Made by a program: the position numbers and the translations under genes
NCBI GenBank assembly: GCA_031310005.1
Contig: CM062383.1
Coordinates: 558,001 to 622,000, forward strand
Reading direction: 5' to 3'
DNA: 64,000 nt
DNA from: Dactylellina haptotyla
Taxonomy: Eukaryota; Ascomycota; Orbiliomycetes; Orbiliales; Orbiliaceae
The notes under the pieces: generated by a model
The model's input: only the letters and a program-made list of their open reading frames with translations
Database searches by the model: none
What the model was told of the DNA's origin: nothing
Part shown: one piece after another, positions 25,386 to 36,328 of the stretch
Layout of the letters: every line of letters begins with the position of its first letter
Position numbering within the stretch: the first letter of the stretch is position 1

Positions 25386-26337
25386 TTTATACATATCTCT
25401 GCATTTTCATAATTGCATGTCGGGTTCTTTCATGTATATAGTCTACCCTAATGATTGTTGATCATAAATACCTTGATTTCGGTATTTTCAGAATTAATCC
25501 CGATTCTCACGATGTTATCTGCCTATTTGCACTTCAATTCGTAACAGATGATCCCGTAACCGTGGTAAGCCCAGGAGCGGTACCCATGACGCAAGATTTT
25601 TTGGTCCCAAGTGCATTTATATCAAAAACTTGGACCGCAATATATCTCCAGATTTCCACAGAACTACCGATCCAAGACCACCCGAATCTACCCCTTGTTT
25701 TTTCTCTGTTTTAAATTTCCTTGATTTTTGTCAAAACCGAAATGTTGATGAATTCCATAACGCGGAGAATGGAGGTTTTCTTGGGCAATTTAATAGATCG
25801 AGGCTCGTGTATATCCTAATCCGGAGACTGGAATGCAGAAAAATGCGAACAAGCGACGCGAAACCCGAACGCAGAGGCAGCCATAATCGCACAATCGGAA
25901 TGACGGGGCGAGTCAGGCTGGGAATACGTAACTTCTATCTCATCGGTTATTTGGGTTTGATTGAACCATCGGTCGATGAAGCGGATATGTCAGATCGTTG
26001 AGCTTGCAAGCAGATATCCACCCGCTGTATTTTATGTTGATACGATCGACGATGGAATTCAAGATGATACTCTGGAAGGTATAAAAGGGCGTCTGATGTC
26101 CGGACAATATTCTGATAATATCATCAATCCACTATCACACTTTACAAACAATAAACATACTTTCATCAGATATTCGTTGTCAGAATATACAATTCTCAAT
26201 CCTCTTGAAACCCATCTCAAACCTTCACGGTAAATTTAAAGCTTATAAAGTAATAATTCCACTTTTGGCTATTAAAAATCGCCTATAATGTCTCAGATAA
26301 AGCTGTGCTAACCGAATTTTTGCAGGATCTTATCAAA
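25386..26337. other. spacer between the two secreted-peptide genes
   Basis: This AT-rich 950-bp spacer contains no convincing gene. Open frames at 25451-25714 and 25630-26001 lack recognisable features. A third copy of the secreted peptide was looked for and not found. A TATAAAG-like element lies at 26243-26250, about 90 bases before the ATG of copy 2. Confidence 0.5.
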
Positions 26338-26514
26338 ATGAAGTTCTCCATCCAAACACTCTTCGCCATCCTCGCTGTCTCGCCAGTTCTCGCCACTCCA
26401 ATACCCGAGAACGGAATCGACGTCTGTGTTGGACTCAACGAGTTGCAGTGTATGAAGCCAGGTTGTACCTGGAACGGTGTTATCTGCGTCGGGGTTACCG
26501 TTGGTGGGAATTAG
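26338..26514 (+). CDS. small secreted four-cysteine peptide (copy 2)
   Basis: This single exon encodes 58 residues. The ATG at 26338 is chosen because it starts a strong signal peptide (MKFSIQTLFAILAVSPVLA); an earlier in-frame ATG would add a polar extension before it. The mature peptide of about 38 residues has four Cys spaced C-x7-C-x4-C-x6-C and contains G-C-T-W, comparable to G-C-T-Y in the gene at 25170. It ends in a short Val/Gly tail rather than the Pro-rich tail of copy 1. It may be a secreted effector or antimicrobial-type peptide, but the sequence does not show which. Confidence 0.7.
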   Translation: MKFSIQTLFAILAVSPVLATPIPENGIDVCVGLNELQCMKPGCTWNGVICVGVTVGGN

Positions 26515-27249
26515 AGTCTTATGGGGATATCGCAGTCACCAGTCGACTTTTTTTGAAGATGTCTTGGGAGCTCTTTAGCTTTTTCGGTTATTAGTTTTTG
26601 ATATATTTGGGGGTTGAGACTGAGCTGAGCTCTGTAGAGCAAATGGAGAACCCAGAGCTATGGAGTTGGTGTGTAGGTAGCTGTTGGGTTACAAATCGAT
26701 TAAATCCTGTTACTTATGGTTAAAGAAGTTATAATTGTCACTCAAATTATATCAATCTATTTTCCATATTTCCAAAGTTGTTACCGGTAATAGAGTAGCG
26801 AGGATACCTTAGTTACCATTAAATGCTTAAGTACCGTGTACTGCCAAATAAATTATATCACTAACTGAAATCTATAATATGCAACGATGGTTCTCGGAAA
26901 GATACCAGGAACTAACTAGAAGCGGCCCCACGAAGAGGGGTGTCACATGGCGGGCTAACTATATATGGGGTACCGAAGTCTCTGGTCGCCCGCTTACCAG
27001 TATACTTGTATACTGTATTCACAACCAACTTTGTTGATTTAGCCAACTGGGCGGCGCGGCCCAGCTTACTTGTGTTGATCAATCTCCAACCTCCCTATCG
27101 TCATCGTGAACATTTGAAATATATGGACCCGCAACTACGAAGCTACGAGAATAATCCATCCTCGACTTCTTGATCTTGACGACTGTGTCGGTTACCGGTC
27201 TAGACACCGCCAGAAGTATCAAGATACCAGCCACCGGCTCCGCACCAGA
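26515..27249. other. AT-rich spacer
   Basis: No gene is supported. The frame used by the 27250 gene stays open upstream to about 27117 without an ATG, so an additional 5' exon of that gene could end here. Confidence 0.4.
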
Positions 27250-27954
27250 ATGGACATCAGAACAGCCCGATGGCATCCAAGCAGGCTCAATCACCACTTC
27301 ATAACAAACTACCTGGCCAAAGCGAAGGATAAATACAAATCACCAACGCCTCTGACGATGTGTACCGCTTTCTTCCTCGAGGAGCTCATCAGATCCGAAC
27401 GAACGCTGGAGACAACCATCATGACCAACGATAAGAAATTCGACAGGCATCAGATATTCGTTATGCCATTTAAATCGAATACACTGGAGACCACGAAGAG
27501 CGAGATTTCATACGAAGAAGACGAAGAGGAGGAAGAGGAGGGTAATAAGTGGAGTTTATATCTTGTCGTTCGCGGGGAGACGATGGTATCACGCTTCCCG
27601 CCGGAACAGGGGGATGGTAATCTTGTTATAATATCACTCGGGGAGGGGAATACAGAGTGCGAAAATGCGATAGTGCAGCTGTTGTATCAGACTGCGAAAC
27701 ATCCTTTACCGAAAGACTGTATGGCTTATGCGTTCCGAGTCGAGAATCCGGACGGGATACACGAGAGGCATCTATCGCCAAGTCACACACGGTATCTGGA
27801 TTCGATAGAATCAAAGGAAAAGAAGGCCAGGTGGAGGGAAATATGGAAGACGATAGGGGTAGTGGAGACTTTATTGAATGAACCTGCGAAGACTATCACG
27901 GAAATCTTACGCTCTGACGGGAAGATTGCACGTTTGGAGACGCCGAGGGTGTGA
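27250..27954 (+). CDS. uncharacterised protein, possible degenerate Ulp1/C48-like protease
   Basis: The frame from the ATG at 27250 encodes 234 residues. Order of elements: RLNHHFITNYL (residues 12-22), a segment with CTAFFLEELI, HQIFVMPF (67-74), an acidic run (88-97), NKWSLYLVV (99-107), VIISLG (126-131) and DC at 156-157. This order follows the Ulp1/SENP fold: W/R-L-N-D, F-x-T-x-F, I-x-x-P, H-W-x-L, D-S-L-G, D-C-G. In that alignment the catalytic His is Lys100 and the catalytic Asp is Ile128, so the protein would be inactive even though the Cys remains. The homology is inferred by eye and may be wrong. The frame stays open upstream of the ATG, so a 5' exon may be missing from this model. 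Confidence 0.35.
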   Translation: MDIRTARWHPSRLNHHFITNYLAKAKDKYKSPTPLTMCTAFFLEELIRSERTLETTIMTNDKKFDRHQIFVMPFKSNTLETTKSEISYEEDEEEEEEGNKWSLYLVVRGETMVSRFPPEQGDGNLVIISLGEGNTECENAIVQLLYQTAKHPLPKDCMAYAFRVENPDGIHERHLSPSHTRYLDSIESKEKKARWREIWKTIGVVETLLNEPAKTITEILRSDGKIARLETPRV

Positions 27955-29485
27955 TATGGAGGGGGTTTTGTGTTGCCATGTTGCGTTATCTCGGTTTGGT
28001 AAGCATATGCATCTTCGTTACCGAAAGAATGATGCGATTGGTGCTGACTTTTGGCGGGGATTCTCGAGCGGCGAAGAGGGCGGTGGGGCGTTATTATGTC
28101 TAATACAATTCATTAATCTACATACTGCAATAGCTAATATACATTCATATTTGATATCGACGGGAGCTGCTGGCATGCCGTGTTACCATCTTGAGCCGAA
28201 TGCATGATGACTATAATATAATATGATGCTCGATAAGAGAGAACTGAATGATGCTGCGGTCGAACATGCGTATCCCCGAAGAGATATTCCTCCCCCTCTG
28301 ATTTCATGCAAGAGGCCCCATTACGCGATCGAAACGGTGGGCTCGAAAATAACGGGCAGGTGATAAGCTCGAGCTCGGGTCGACCCCATTATTGTCTATC
28401 GAGGCTGTGCAACGAGCAGCGAAAACCCCGACGTTTGCGAGTCCCCGCGTCAAAAGAGCAATTCCTGCTGCCGCTGCAGGTTGGAGGAGGAGGACCCACC
28501 TTTGCAGGCCCGCAGAGAGCAAGAGGAACCTTAAAAGGCTTGTTCGCAGGGCTCGCAATTGGCTGGACTGGGCCAGTTGGGTCATGATGAACTAGCTGTT
28601 GCGAGGGAGTGTGATAGCTTCCGCCTGATGGCCTGGCTGACCAACCCGGGCGAGAACTCCCTTCTGCTTTATTACATACCTGCTGGGTTGATCCTCCTTC
28701 TCCCTGTTCGCCCGCACCCTTCTTTCTCATACCTGCGACGGGAAACCCGGTGACGATATCCATCTTCCTTTTTTATTTTATTTTATTATCCTTTCGGCGT
28801 CGAACCTTCAGCTCCGCATAGCAAGCAGCAACAACAAACTCCGCATTCGCTATTATCAGCATTTCCGAGCCCTTCAGTCACGATACCAGAAATCAGCTTG
28901 TTTAAGCTGGAATCTACGAAGCTGGCGAACTACTTCGAAATCACGGTGCTCGATGACGGCACACAGGCTCGACTAATAGCAGCGCCGTAGAACTTACTGA
29001 ACCTGAACGACCCCTCTTATCACCTCAACCACCGTTACCGCCGACTGTGACCGCCGAAAGCAGAACGCCGCGCAGCTTGGCGTTTATCAGTTCACCCAGT
29101 AAGCCCTTCACTTAAATAGAGTCGGTTTATTGTGGGGAATTACTATTCTAACGTATATACTTCATTATTTTTGTAGGTGTATGAAGTGTGCATAAGTACA
29201 CTCGATCCTCCGTGATACCAAACTTCGCTTTCAGCGGGACTTTATAACTCTCCCTGCCATTATACGGGCTCACCGGAGATGAAGGGAACCTACGGATCGT
29301 TGGCACCATCCGCGGGACTCTCTCCTTAAGACCAAATCCTGTCGTCTTCGCTCCAACCTTGTTACCCTACAGTACTCCGAGTTCACCGCTGCTAGAAACG
29401 TCAAACAAACAGACGTCGTTACCTCCCAAAAGCGCGAAACTTGACCAAAAAGCCCAGAAAAAAAAAGATAACCATCATCATAATC
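27955..29485. other. intergenic region and leader of the 29486 microprotein
   Basis: No protein gene is supported. Overlapping open frames at 28300-28760 on both strands are Arg/Ser/Pro-rich and read as chance. A plausible spliced leader intron lies at 29099-29176 on the plus strand (GTAAGC donor, T-rich tract, TAG acceptor), suggesting that the transcript of the 29486 gene starts well upstream. Confidence 0.45.
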
Positions 29486-29650
29486 ATGCCGATTGATCAG
29501 ATCCAATTGCTGGTGCAGGCCGGCGCGGGACGTATCGATCATGTTGACAAGGTGATGGAGTTTCTGGTGTCAGAGAAGGGACTGACCCTCGCGATGGTCA
29601 TCGCGATCGTCCTGCTCTGGACGTTTCGAGTGCTTTGGCGGGCCTTTTAA
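29486..29650 (+). CDS. 54-residue single-pass membrane microprotein
   Basis: The ATG at 29486 opens a 54-residue protein. The first 32 residues are amphipathic and polar (MPIDQIQLLVQAGAGRIDHV then EFLVSEKG). They are followed by a hydrophobic helix of about 19 residues (LAMVIAIVLLWTFRVLW) and a short basic end, so it looks tail-anchored. It has no signal peptide. A likely leader intron about 310 bases upstream and a clean ATG context support a real gene. I do not recognise the family. Its size and topology resemble small accessory subunits of ER or mitochondrial membrane complexes, but that is only a resemblance. Confidence 0.5.
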   Translation: MPIDQIQLLVQAGAGRIDHVDKVMEFLVSEKGLTLAMVIAIVLLWTFRVLWRAF

Positions 29651-30447
29651 ACCAGAGAGTTGTAATACGAGTACGTCCGATGGTGGAGCTTTGAGGTATA
29701 TAGCGTTTCTGCTGTTCGTTCAGGTTGAGGTTACTGGCTAACGGTTCGGTCTATAGCTACCGCCGCGGGATTTACATCGATTTCGATGAGACTGGCTGAT
29801 GATCCTTTGACGAATTTCCTTGTTAGTGTGTGTGATTCTTAGTCTTTGTTTTGACGATGTGTGTGATCTATATAGCGCGCCGAATCTCTCCTCTTAGCTA
29901 GCCTTTGCAGCGCATGTGATGTGACGTTGCGAGTGAGCGTTTCTCAATATAGCGGTTTGATTTTTCGATTAAAGCTCTCTCTCTGCTTTGTTTGATATAA
30001 ATTAAAGATCGTTCAATATATCACTTCATACGCACGAAACTTGCACAAAAACGAACTGGACCGGTTTTTCCAATCGGAAAAAATTATTCAATTGACTTTG
30101 GGTATTATCATATCGGAGCTCTTCCGGCTATATAGATCCAAAATTGTATGAGGAAGAAAAAAGAAAAAGTTGAAAGCAGTTTCCAAACTGCGGTATCATT
30201 ATAACGAGTCTAATGAACCCCGGGGGATATGAACAGGATTTGGGGGGTGGATTTTTAATCAGTTTTTGAATGTCGAAAGGAGAAGCGAAAAAAGAGAGGT
30301 CGTGCTCGAAGGTCCGAAATATAACGTTAACGCTGGATTAATAACATTATCTTGCCCTGCCCTGCCGTCTCGTCCGTTTGTATTATAATATCATAATATG
30401 TTTATATTTCGCTAATTCGCCGGATTTCCTTTTTTGGGAGGGTTTGT
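29651..30447. other. convergent intergenic region
   Basis: This region holds the 3' ends of the 29486 microprotein gene and the minus-strand CYSTM gene. It is AT-rich, with CT-rich patches, and has no supported gene. Confidence 0.5.
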
Positions 30448-30975
30448 TTAACAGCAGATGAAGCAGCACTCGACAAGCTCGCAGAGGGCATCGCAGGCGC
30501 AGCAGACGCAGAGACCGGCGCAACTATTCCAAATGATGTCAGCCACTGAGATCTCCGTCGTATTTGTGTTGTGAGATCTTCGAACGCCTCACGCGAGAGA
30601 AGGCGTGTGTATTTGTGGATTGATCGAACTTACAGTCCTGCGAGACAGCCCTTTCCGGCACCACCGCCACCGCTGCCACCGTGGTGGCCTCTGTTGTCGT
30701 CGTATGGCGCCTGGTACGGCTGCTGTTGCTGTTGCTGGTATTGCATACCGCCTTGATCCTGTAGGTGCCCAATGTGATTGTTAGCCTTCATCTCCTCTCT
30801 CTCTCTCTCCCCCCGCTGACTGCCTGCGAGTACAAGGTTCGGATATGCGTACACTAGGATAGTAGCCTTGCTGCGGTTGACCGTAACCTTGCTGGTAGTT
30901 AGGAGGCTGCTGTTGGTAAGATTGCTGGGGGTAGCCCGGCTGCTGCTGCTGCGCGTAGTAGTCTTGGGACGACAT
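30448..30975 (-). CDS. CYSTM-type cysteine-rich C-terminal membrane protein
   Basis: Three exons (30975-30853, 30758-30634, 30523-30448) give 107 residues. The N-terminal half is Gln/Pro/Tyr/Gly-rich with PQQ and YQQ repeats, then a Gly-rich linker. The last 31 residues hold 11 Cys, including the GLCVCCACDAL and CCFICC clusters, the hallmark of the CYSTM module. CYSTM proteins are small membrane-associated proteins linked to stress and metal tolerance; yeast has a few Gln-rich examples at the plasma membrane. The small 76-nt last exon carries most of the Cys-rich module and would be missed by a single-exon prediction. Intron 1 uses GTACGC and has a GGCTAAC branch site. Confidence 0.85.
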
Positions 30976-31789
30976 TTTGGATGTTTTATCGAGGATGAGA
31001 ACGCTCGGATTGAAATCTGAGGTTGTGGTAGTTGGTTGATAGTTCTTATCGACGGGTCGCGAAACTTTGGGGATTTAAAAGGGCTGCAGCGACAACACGC
31101 TTAACGTTAGTTTTTTGATTAAAAGACGAAGGCAGAAGATGCCTGGCGGAAATCGAAGAGCCTAAAAATATATCCCTGGAAACACCTCATATCACGGGAA
31201 CTTACCGGCGAAAGGAAATTATTCGGACAGAGTGGTTTTGGCGGACAGGTGAAGATTTTAAATTTATTCAGCAGTTCGGAAAGTAAGAAACGGGGCAGGT
31301 AAGCCGTTTTATAGATTTCGCTAGCTTCAGAAAAGTTTCGTCGTCTTGGGTGGTGCTGGAATGCATGTAACTAAGTATTCTTACTTCTTTCTTTCCTCAC
31401 CAGGCTAGCCAGGGGGGCGTGGGTCCCAGCATCTTAATTAGTTGCAAAGGGTCCTTCGAAATGCGAGAGACAGATAGCAGCGATACCCACGACGACCCGA
31501 GCCAACGGGCGGCACTTGGTAGCGGTTTTCTCCCTTCTTGCGGTCATGCATATCAGATGATCAAGGCTTCCCAGATACGATTCGAGTTCTGGTCAACTCG
31601 CATCTGCATATCTCGCCCATGCATGAAACTTTCCTTGCATATGGGGAAGAAGTGATTGATTTAGTGTCCCGAAAACTCGCAGGGAAGGGGGGGCTGCGCC
31701 GACTGAGCACTCATCACCGACGCCTTCTGTCTCGACGCAGACTTCACCCGCGGCATATCTTCAACTGTGATGTGTCCCGGCGAATTTTC

Positions 31790-31845
<56 letters not shown>

Positions 31846-33168
31846 TCCCCTTGCGAAAACTAACCATGTTTCAACAGAACCACCTGTGCCTCCCAAGTCC
31901 ACAAATTGGGTACGTAATCCCATCCCGGCTGTGTCAATAATATCTCCCTGCGCGATCCCGGCCGGCCAAGAGCGTGAAACGAGTAAGGTCTGGTCCTGCC
32001 TAAAGCTTGGCCGTGGCTCAACCGCCCATTCACACCGCGATTTTGGGCGGAACCTGTGGCGCGCCGGCAGGCAGGTGCCGAACTAAGTGCACTACCCAAC
32101 AGAGAAAGTGCCCAGATGGCTTGGACGACATGACCTTGGACATATGACTGGGCATTCTCAGCGACTTGGGTCAGAAGATACCCTCGTCCCGGGTCCTCGT
32201 TGCATTTAAATTTTCAAAAAGAGGGTGTATACGAGATCCGGGGTGGTAAATGCTCAAACTATTCGAACGAATCAGTATCCTCTCAAGGCGATCAAATCCG
32301 GGAGGTTCGAAAATCCGCATTTTCCTCATTTCCCCAGCTAATTTGTTGAGTGACTGGGCGGTCCCGTAGCGCGGTGTGGCGGTGACCAGCCTTCTTTTAC
32401 GATCTTCCAGTTCCAGATTCGCTTTGTAGGCGAAGTAAAAATAGCATGGCTGTTCACACTTTAAAGTGCGTACAAGTGGCAAGCTACAAACTCCTACAAT
32501 GAACTAGTCAGTAAGACCATTCAAAGATCAAACAACGTATATGTTATTCTTCCATGTCATTTCGTACGAACCCGTACCGGAATTTGAGTAATCCTACAAC
32601 ATCCGGATTCTCACGCTTCTACGTACAACAGTGTGGCAGAAGTGACACATTTGGAATAAATAAAATAAAATATCTCGCTGCGACCGCTGCCGAAAAAATA
32701 AATAGAATACTCAACACAACTGAAATGGGAATATCCAACATTAATGCCGGTTCATTGACGTCAACAAGATGACTGCATTAAAATACGGCAGTATCTATGT
32801 AAAATTGAGAAAAGGGTCTATTCAAGGTTAAGCTTTCTTCGCCAAGACGTTGTACGTTTAATATTTGTTTTACGATGAATAACGCTTGTTCTTTCAGAAC
32901 AAAAGCGCAGTATCGTGTTTGGTTCGAATCCATAAGGCTGAAACATGCAGTGCCGTGGATACAAAAGAAAAAGTATTCAGAATGGTAAATCCAATGCATA
33001 GCCTTCTTATTTATGAACCGTTCGAAATAATATATACATCCTCGTGAACTTAGAATAAATCTTCCCGTGAGAATGAAACAAAAAGGTATGTGAACTATCC
33101 GTGTATCATAGAAGGTCTGGGTTCGTGGAAAATTAACTTGGTAGCGGCCATATACTTTGCTAAGAAAT
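30976..33168. other. intergenic region with CTTT repeat
   Basis: The promoter of the CYSTM gene occupies the first part. No gene is supported. A long CTTT microsatellite (31790-31847) creates artefactual low-complexity frames on both strands. Confidence 0.5.
31790..31847. repeat. CTTT tetranucleotide microsatellite
   Basis: About 14-15 uninterrupted copies of CTTT on the plus strand, flanked by unique sequence (CGAATTTT before, CCCCTTGCG after). It is a simple sequence repeat likely to vary in copy number between isolates. Confidence 0.95.
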
Positions 33169-33432
33169 CTAGCAGTTGTAGCAGTAGCTGACGCTAGACA
33201 GTTGGAAGAATCATCATCAGACTTCTGGCGTTGGAACAATATTGATTGAGAGGCATACCTTGGTGGGAACGAGTAGTAGGCGATGTGGGCGCTGCAGGTG
33301 CTGCAGTCACGCTTGAGAAACTTGTACTCTTCTGGTTAAGTTTCGTAGAATGGGACTGGGTTTGGAAGGGCAATTGGGGTGGCAGCGACGAGGCCGACAA
33401 TAGTGGCAAGGGCGACGAGGTTAAAACTTCAT
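33169..33432 (-). pseudogene. broken small secreted Cys-rich protein gene
   Basis: The ATG at 33432 is followed after three codons by TAA. Shifting frame by one base after the TTT codon gives a typical signal peptide (N-L-V-A-L-A-T-I-V-G-L-V-A-A-T-P). A second in-frame TAA lies about 32 codons in, where CAA (Gln) would fit. Then come a Kex2-like KR site and a D-C-S-T-C-S segment. A 65-nt GT-AG intron (33258-33194) joins to a short last exon ending Y-C-Y-N-C-stop. Two disabling changes therefore sit in an otherwise coherent secreted CxxC...CxxC protein. The same-strand pectate lyase starts its mature part with KRAGCAQC, which looks loosely similar, so a shared origin of the N-terminal region is possible but unproven. 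A sequencing error could explain one defect but hardly both. Confidence 0.5.
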
Positions 33433-33768
33433 TTTGATAGGTGCCTTTGAAGGCACTGCAGGCTAGAATCTTCGCAGTCTCCGGAGTTTTTGCTGGTGAT
33501 TATATCCTCTTACTTAAAGACAATCTTAAAGTTTAAAGATACTGTTGATTTATCCGAGGAGTCGGCTGAACCAAGACAGTGTGATATAAGGGACGCACTC
33601 CAGTCTAGCTTGACAGGCTTTTCAACCACGATTCCCTGGAATGCATCGTATTCCAATCCCATATTACATATTATTGTCAATTAATATTACAAACAGAGAA
33701 ATATAATCGCTCCGAACACTTTTTCGAAGTCCCTCTTTGGGGTCCTCAACTTGGACACAAAATCCTTT

Positions 33769-34881
33769 CTATATACCAATTTCTGGTCGTGGTCCGACAA
33801 AAGGAGGAATTGTAGTGGGCAGATCGTATGGATCTTTCAGCTCGTAAGAGTAAAACTTAGAAGCCTTGAATACCTTGTGCGAGTCGACATCTAGGTGAAT
33901 ATCTCCAGTGCAGTCTTTGAACTTCAACCAGTTACTCTTGATCGAAGCTTTCGGACCAGCGACAACAGGATCATTAACGCGCTCATAATAGGATGTTTCG
34001 ACGAGGAGCTCAGTCTCTCCGCGGGCGTAGTTGCCATAGGAGGTGACGTTTAGCATGTAGTTGTTGTACATGTGGCAGTATTTTAGGTTATCGGCGGAAG
34101 GACCACGTTGGTTCGTGGAGTTGAAAAAGTTATCATTGATCTGGTTACGTCTATCAGTAAGTTAATTGGTAGTAAAGGTAGAGTGTATTTAACTAACCGT
34201 CATCTTAGAAATGACATTAGGTGTCCAGCCGATACCAAATGCCTTGTTATGCTCCGAGAGAAGACAGCTCGATACCGTGACGTAGTCGGTATCCTTTCGA
34301 AGGTCGATGAGACCATCTCTCATACGTGCGAGCTACGTACCCGTTAGTAAACCCATTCTATGATTGTTAAATTCTTGGTATTCAAGACGTACCTTAACAT
34401 GATCAATCCAGATGTTCGTTCCATTGTCGACTTGAATTCCGTCCCAATCCGCTCCCTTGCCGTTGTAATCCGTCGGGTCATAGGTATCGCTAATCTCCAG
34501 ATTCCGAATGATGATATTCCTCTGACTGTTGATATTGAAGCCACCACCAAGGAGGTGGCCCGTCTGGCCCACTCCAATTATAGTCTTGAAGCTCTTTATC
34601 GGAACCTCGTATCCCTTAGGCTCGGCTACTATTGTCCCCGAAACCCTGATGATATACGGTTCTGTCGCACCAGCATATTTCTTCAGATCGGCATGGGTGG
34701 TAACCGTAACGATTTGACCGCCCTTCCCACCGTAGGTACCACCGTTTAGCGATGCAAAGCCATGCGCGACATCTTCACATTGCGCACACCCAGCTCGCTT
34801 TACGTGTGGACCAGTAGTTGGCACGCCGCGGACTAGCAAAGGGAGGATAGCGAGGAAGGATGCGAGCTTGATGTACATCAT
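33769..34881 (-). CDS. pectate lyase, polysaccharide lyase family 1
   Basis: Three exons (34881-34393, 34332-34198, 34140-33769) give 331 residues. PL1 enzymes cleave polygalacturonate by calcium-dependent beta-elimination outside the cell. Residues 1-20 are a signal peptide, followed by a KR site and CAQC. The parallel beta-helix part shows NGGTYGGKGG, LLGGGFNIN, RNIIIRNLEISD, then DWDGIQVDN and IWIDHVK, the usual vWIDH strand with the calcium-binding Asp residues. LIDLRKDTDYVTVSSC matches the following coil. The catalytic-Arg region reads NQRGPSADN before CHMYNNYM, like the R-x-P...H-x-x-NN pattern of PL1. The size is normal for a secreted fungal PL1. Introns are 60 and 57 nt. Confidence 0.9.
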
Positions 34882-36328
34882 TGTAGTTCAATTGACGGTA
34901 CTGCGGCTTTTTATGAAATTCGACGAGCGATATCGGCCGGTTTGTATCTTCTCGATCTGGTAACGAATATGCTGGCGGCGCAGGTATAGGAGGAGACCGA
35001 TGAGGCAGGACGCTTTCGAAGTGACCTCTTCTCTCCGTCCATAGCGACAGGTTTTATACTCGTTCGTATTCCTCTCAACATCTTCAGTCTTCCTATCGAT
35101 CTATCCTAGAATGGAATACGACATTAGCATGGAGAAGGCCGAATTTCCAGCGTCTGGCCTGCAGCGAGCTTCCAAGACGGAATAACTTACCTCTCTGCCC
35201 ATCTCCCGAGCCAAGATCTTTATATATTTCCAGACGACGACGGTGGCTGTGCTTAGAAAGTACCCCAATGGAGCACTTCATCGTCGTCCCTGATATCCCG
35301 TGGCCTAAATTGACCCTGACCTAGATGACCTCTGCCGCTGACATCACTTAACCTCTCGGAGGCTCCTCGAGTACCAGTTAGCTAACTCGTGTCGAACACC
35401 CAGATCCAAAAAGCCACTTGCACCATCATCTCCAATCGTGCCCCACAATCCGCCATGATTTTTCCGTTCCCCAGACTTCAATAATTTAGCCAAATAATGC
35501 GTACCACGGAATGGCTGTTCGGGCGACCAAGAAGCGAGTTAGGCTAAAACACCGGCTAAAATGGTCCAAAGCGGATCATAGCCCTACAAAGTTCACAAAA
35601 CATCTACAAGAACACACTCCGAGAGCTTGAAATTGAGACAAGCACCGCTGGGTACGAGAGGAAGTTATCTTGGCCTCTCCGCTTTGTCTTCTTGGCTTCT
35701 CCTAGTATCCCTTTTCTTCATCGATCTCCCCCGTTTCTGCCCCGCACTTGGCTCACATGCCTGTGGGATATGGGATATCTTTGGTGGAATAATTGAGGTT
35801 TATTGTTTTGATTTTCCGTACGAACTAGACGCTGAATTCATATTAATACAAGTCGGACCGTTCTGCGCTGCCCGATATCCCGGCATTGTGATAAGGTTGA
35901 GTGATCGATCAATCTCGCACACACGAAATCTGGAAGACGCTTCAGTGTTCTGTGCTGTTTAAAATCTCAAGGTCAAAAGCCATATATTGATACACCATTG
36001 GTGAAATGTATATGTTGAGAGGATAATATTCCAGAATTGACAAAAGAAAGAGAACCGATGTTTCGATTGCGTTCCCACAGTAGAATCAACTGTGTGCAAT
36101 GGCTATGACATATCCGTCATGACCCTATCAGAAGGACTATAACCTTCTATACTATTCTGCAAAACTGCCACCCCCGTATTATAACAAAGGAAAGAAGAAA
36201 GAAAAGAAGAAGAAAAAAACTCCTTAAACCATTTAAAACCAGCATTCGCTAAACCGCAATATAAATCGGCAGTATACAGAAAACACCCTCAAAGATTCCA
36301 ATCTGCAACTCCCCGTCCCGTTCCGATA
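34882..36328. other. intergenic region upstream of pectate lyase
   Basis: This holds the pectate lyase promoter and the 3' UTR of the minus-strand MUG113 gene. The open frame at 35627-35962 has no ATG start and is not accepted. The A-rich stretch around 36180-36230 fits a 3' UTR. Confidence 0.5.

Noticed and set aside
28304-28763. Four overlapping frames of 64-124 codons
   Set aside because: Same DNA open on both strands, Arg/Pro/Ser-rich, no ordered features.
31661-31867. Lys/Glu and Phe/Leu repeat frames across 31.5-32.1 kb
   Set aside because: They are translations of the CTTT microsatellite, not genes.
32915-32935. GGTTCGAATCC, like a tRNA B box
   Set aside because: No matching A box, acceptor stem or anticodon stem could be folded around it.
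35627-35962. 111-codon plus-strand frame with hydrophobic segments
   Set aside because: It has no ATG start, and no upstream exon with fitting phase was seen.
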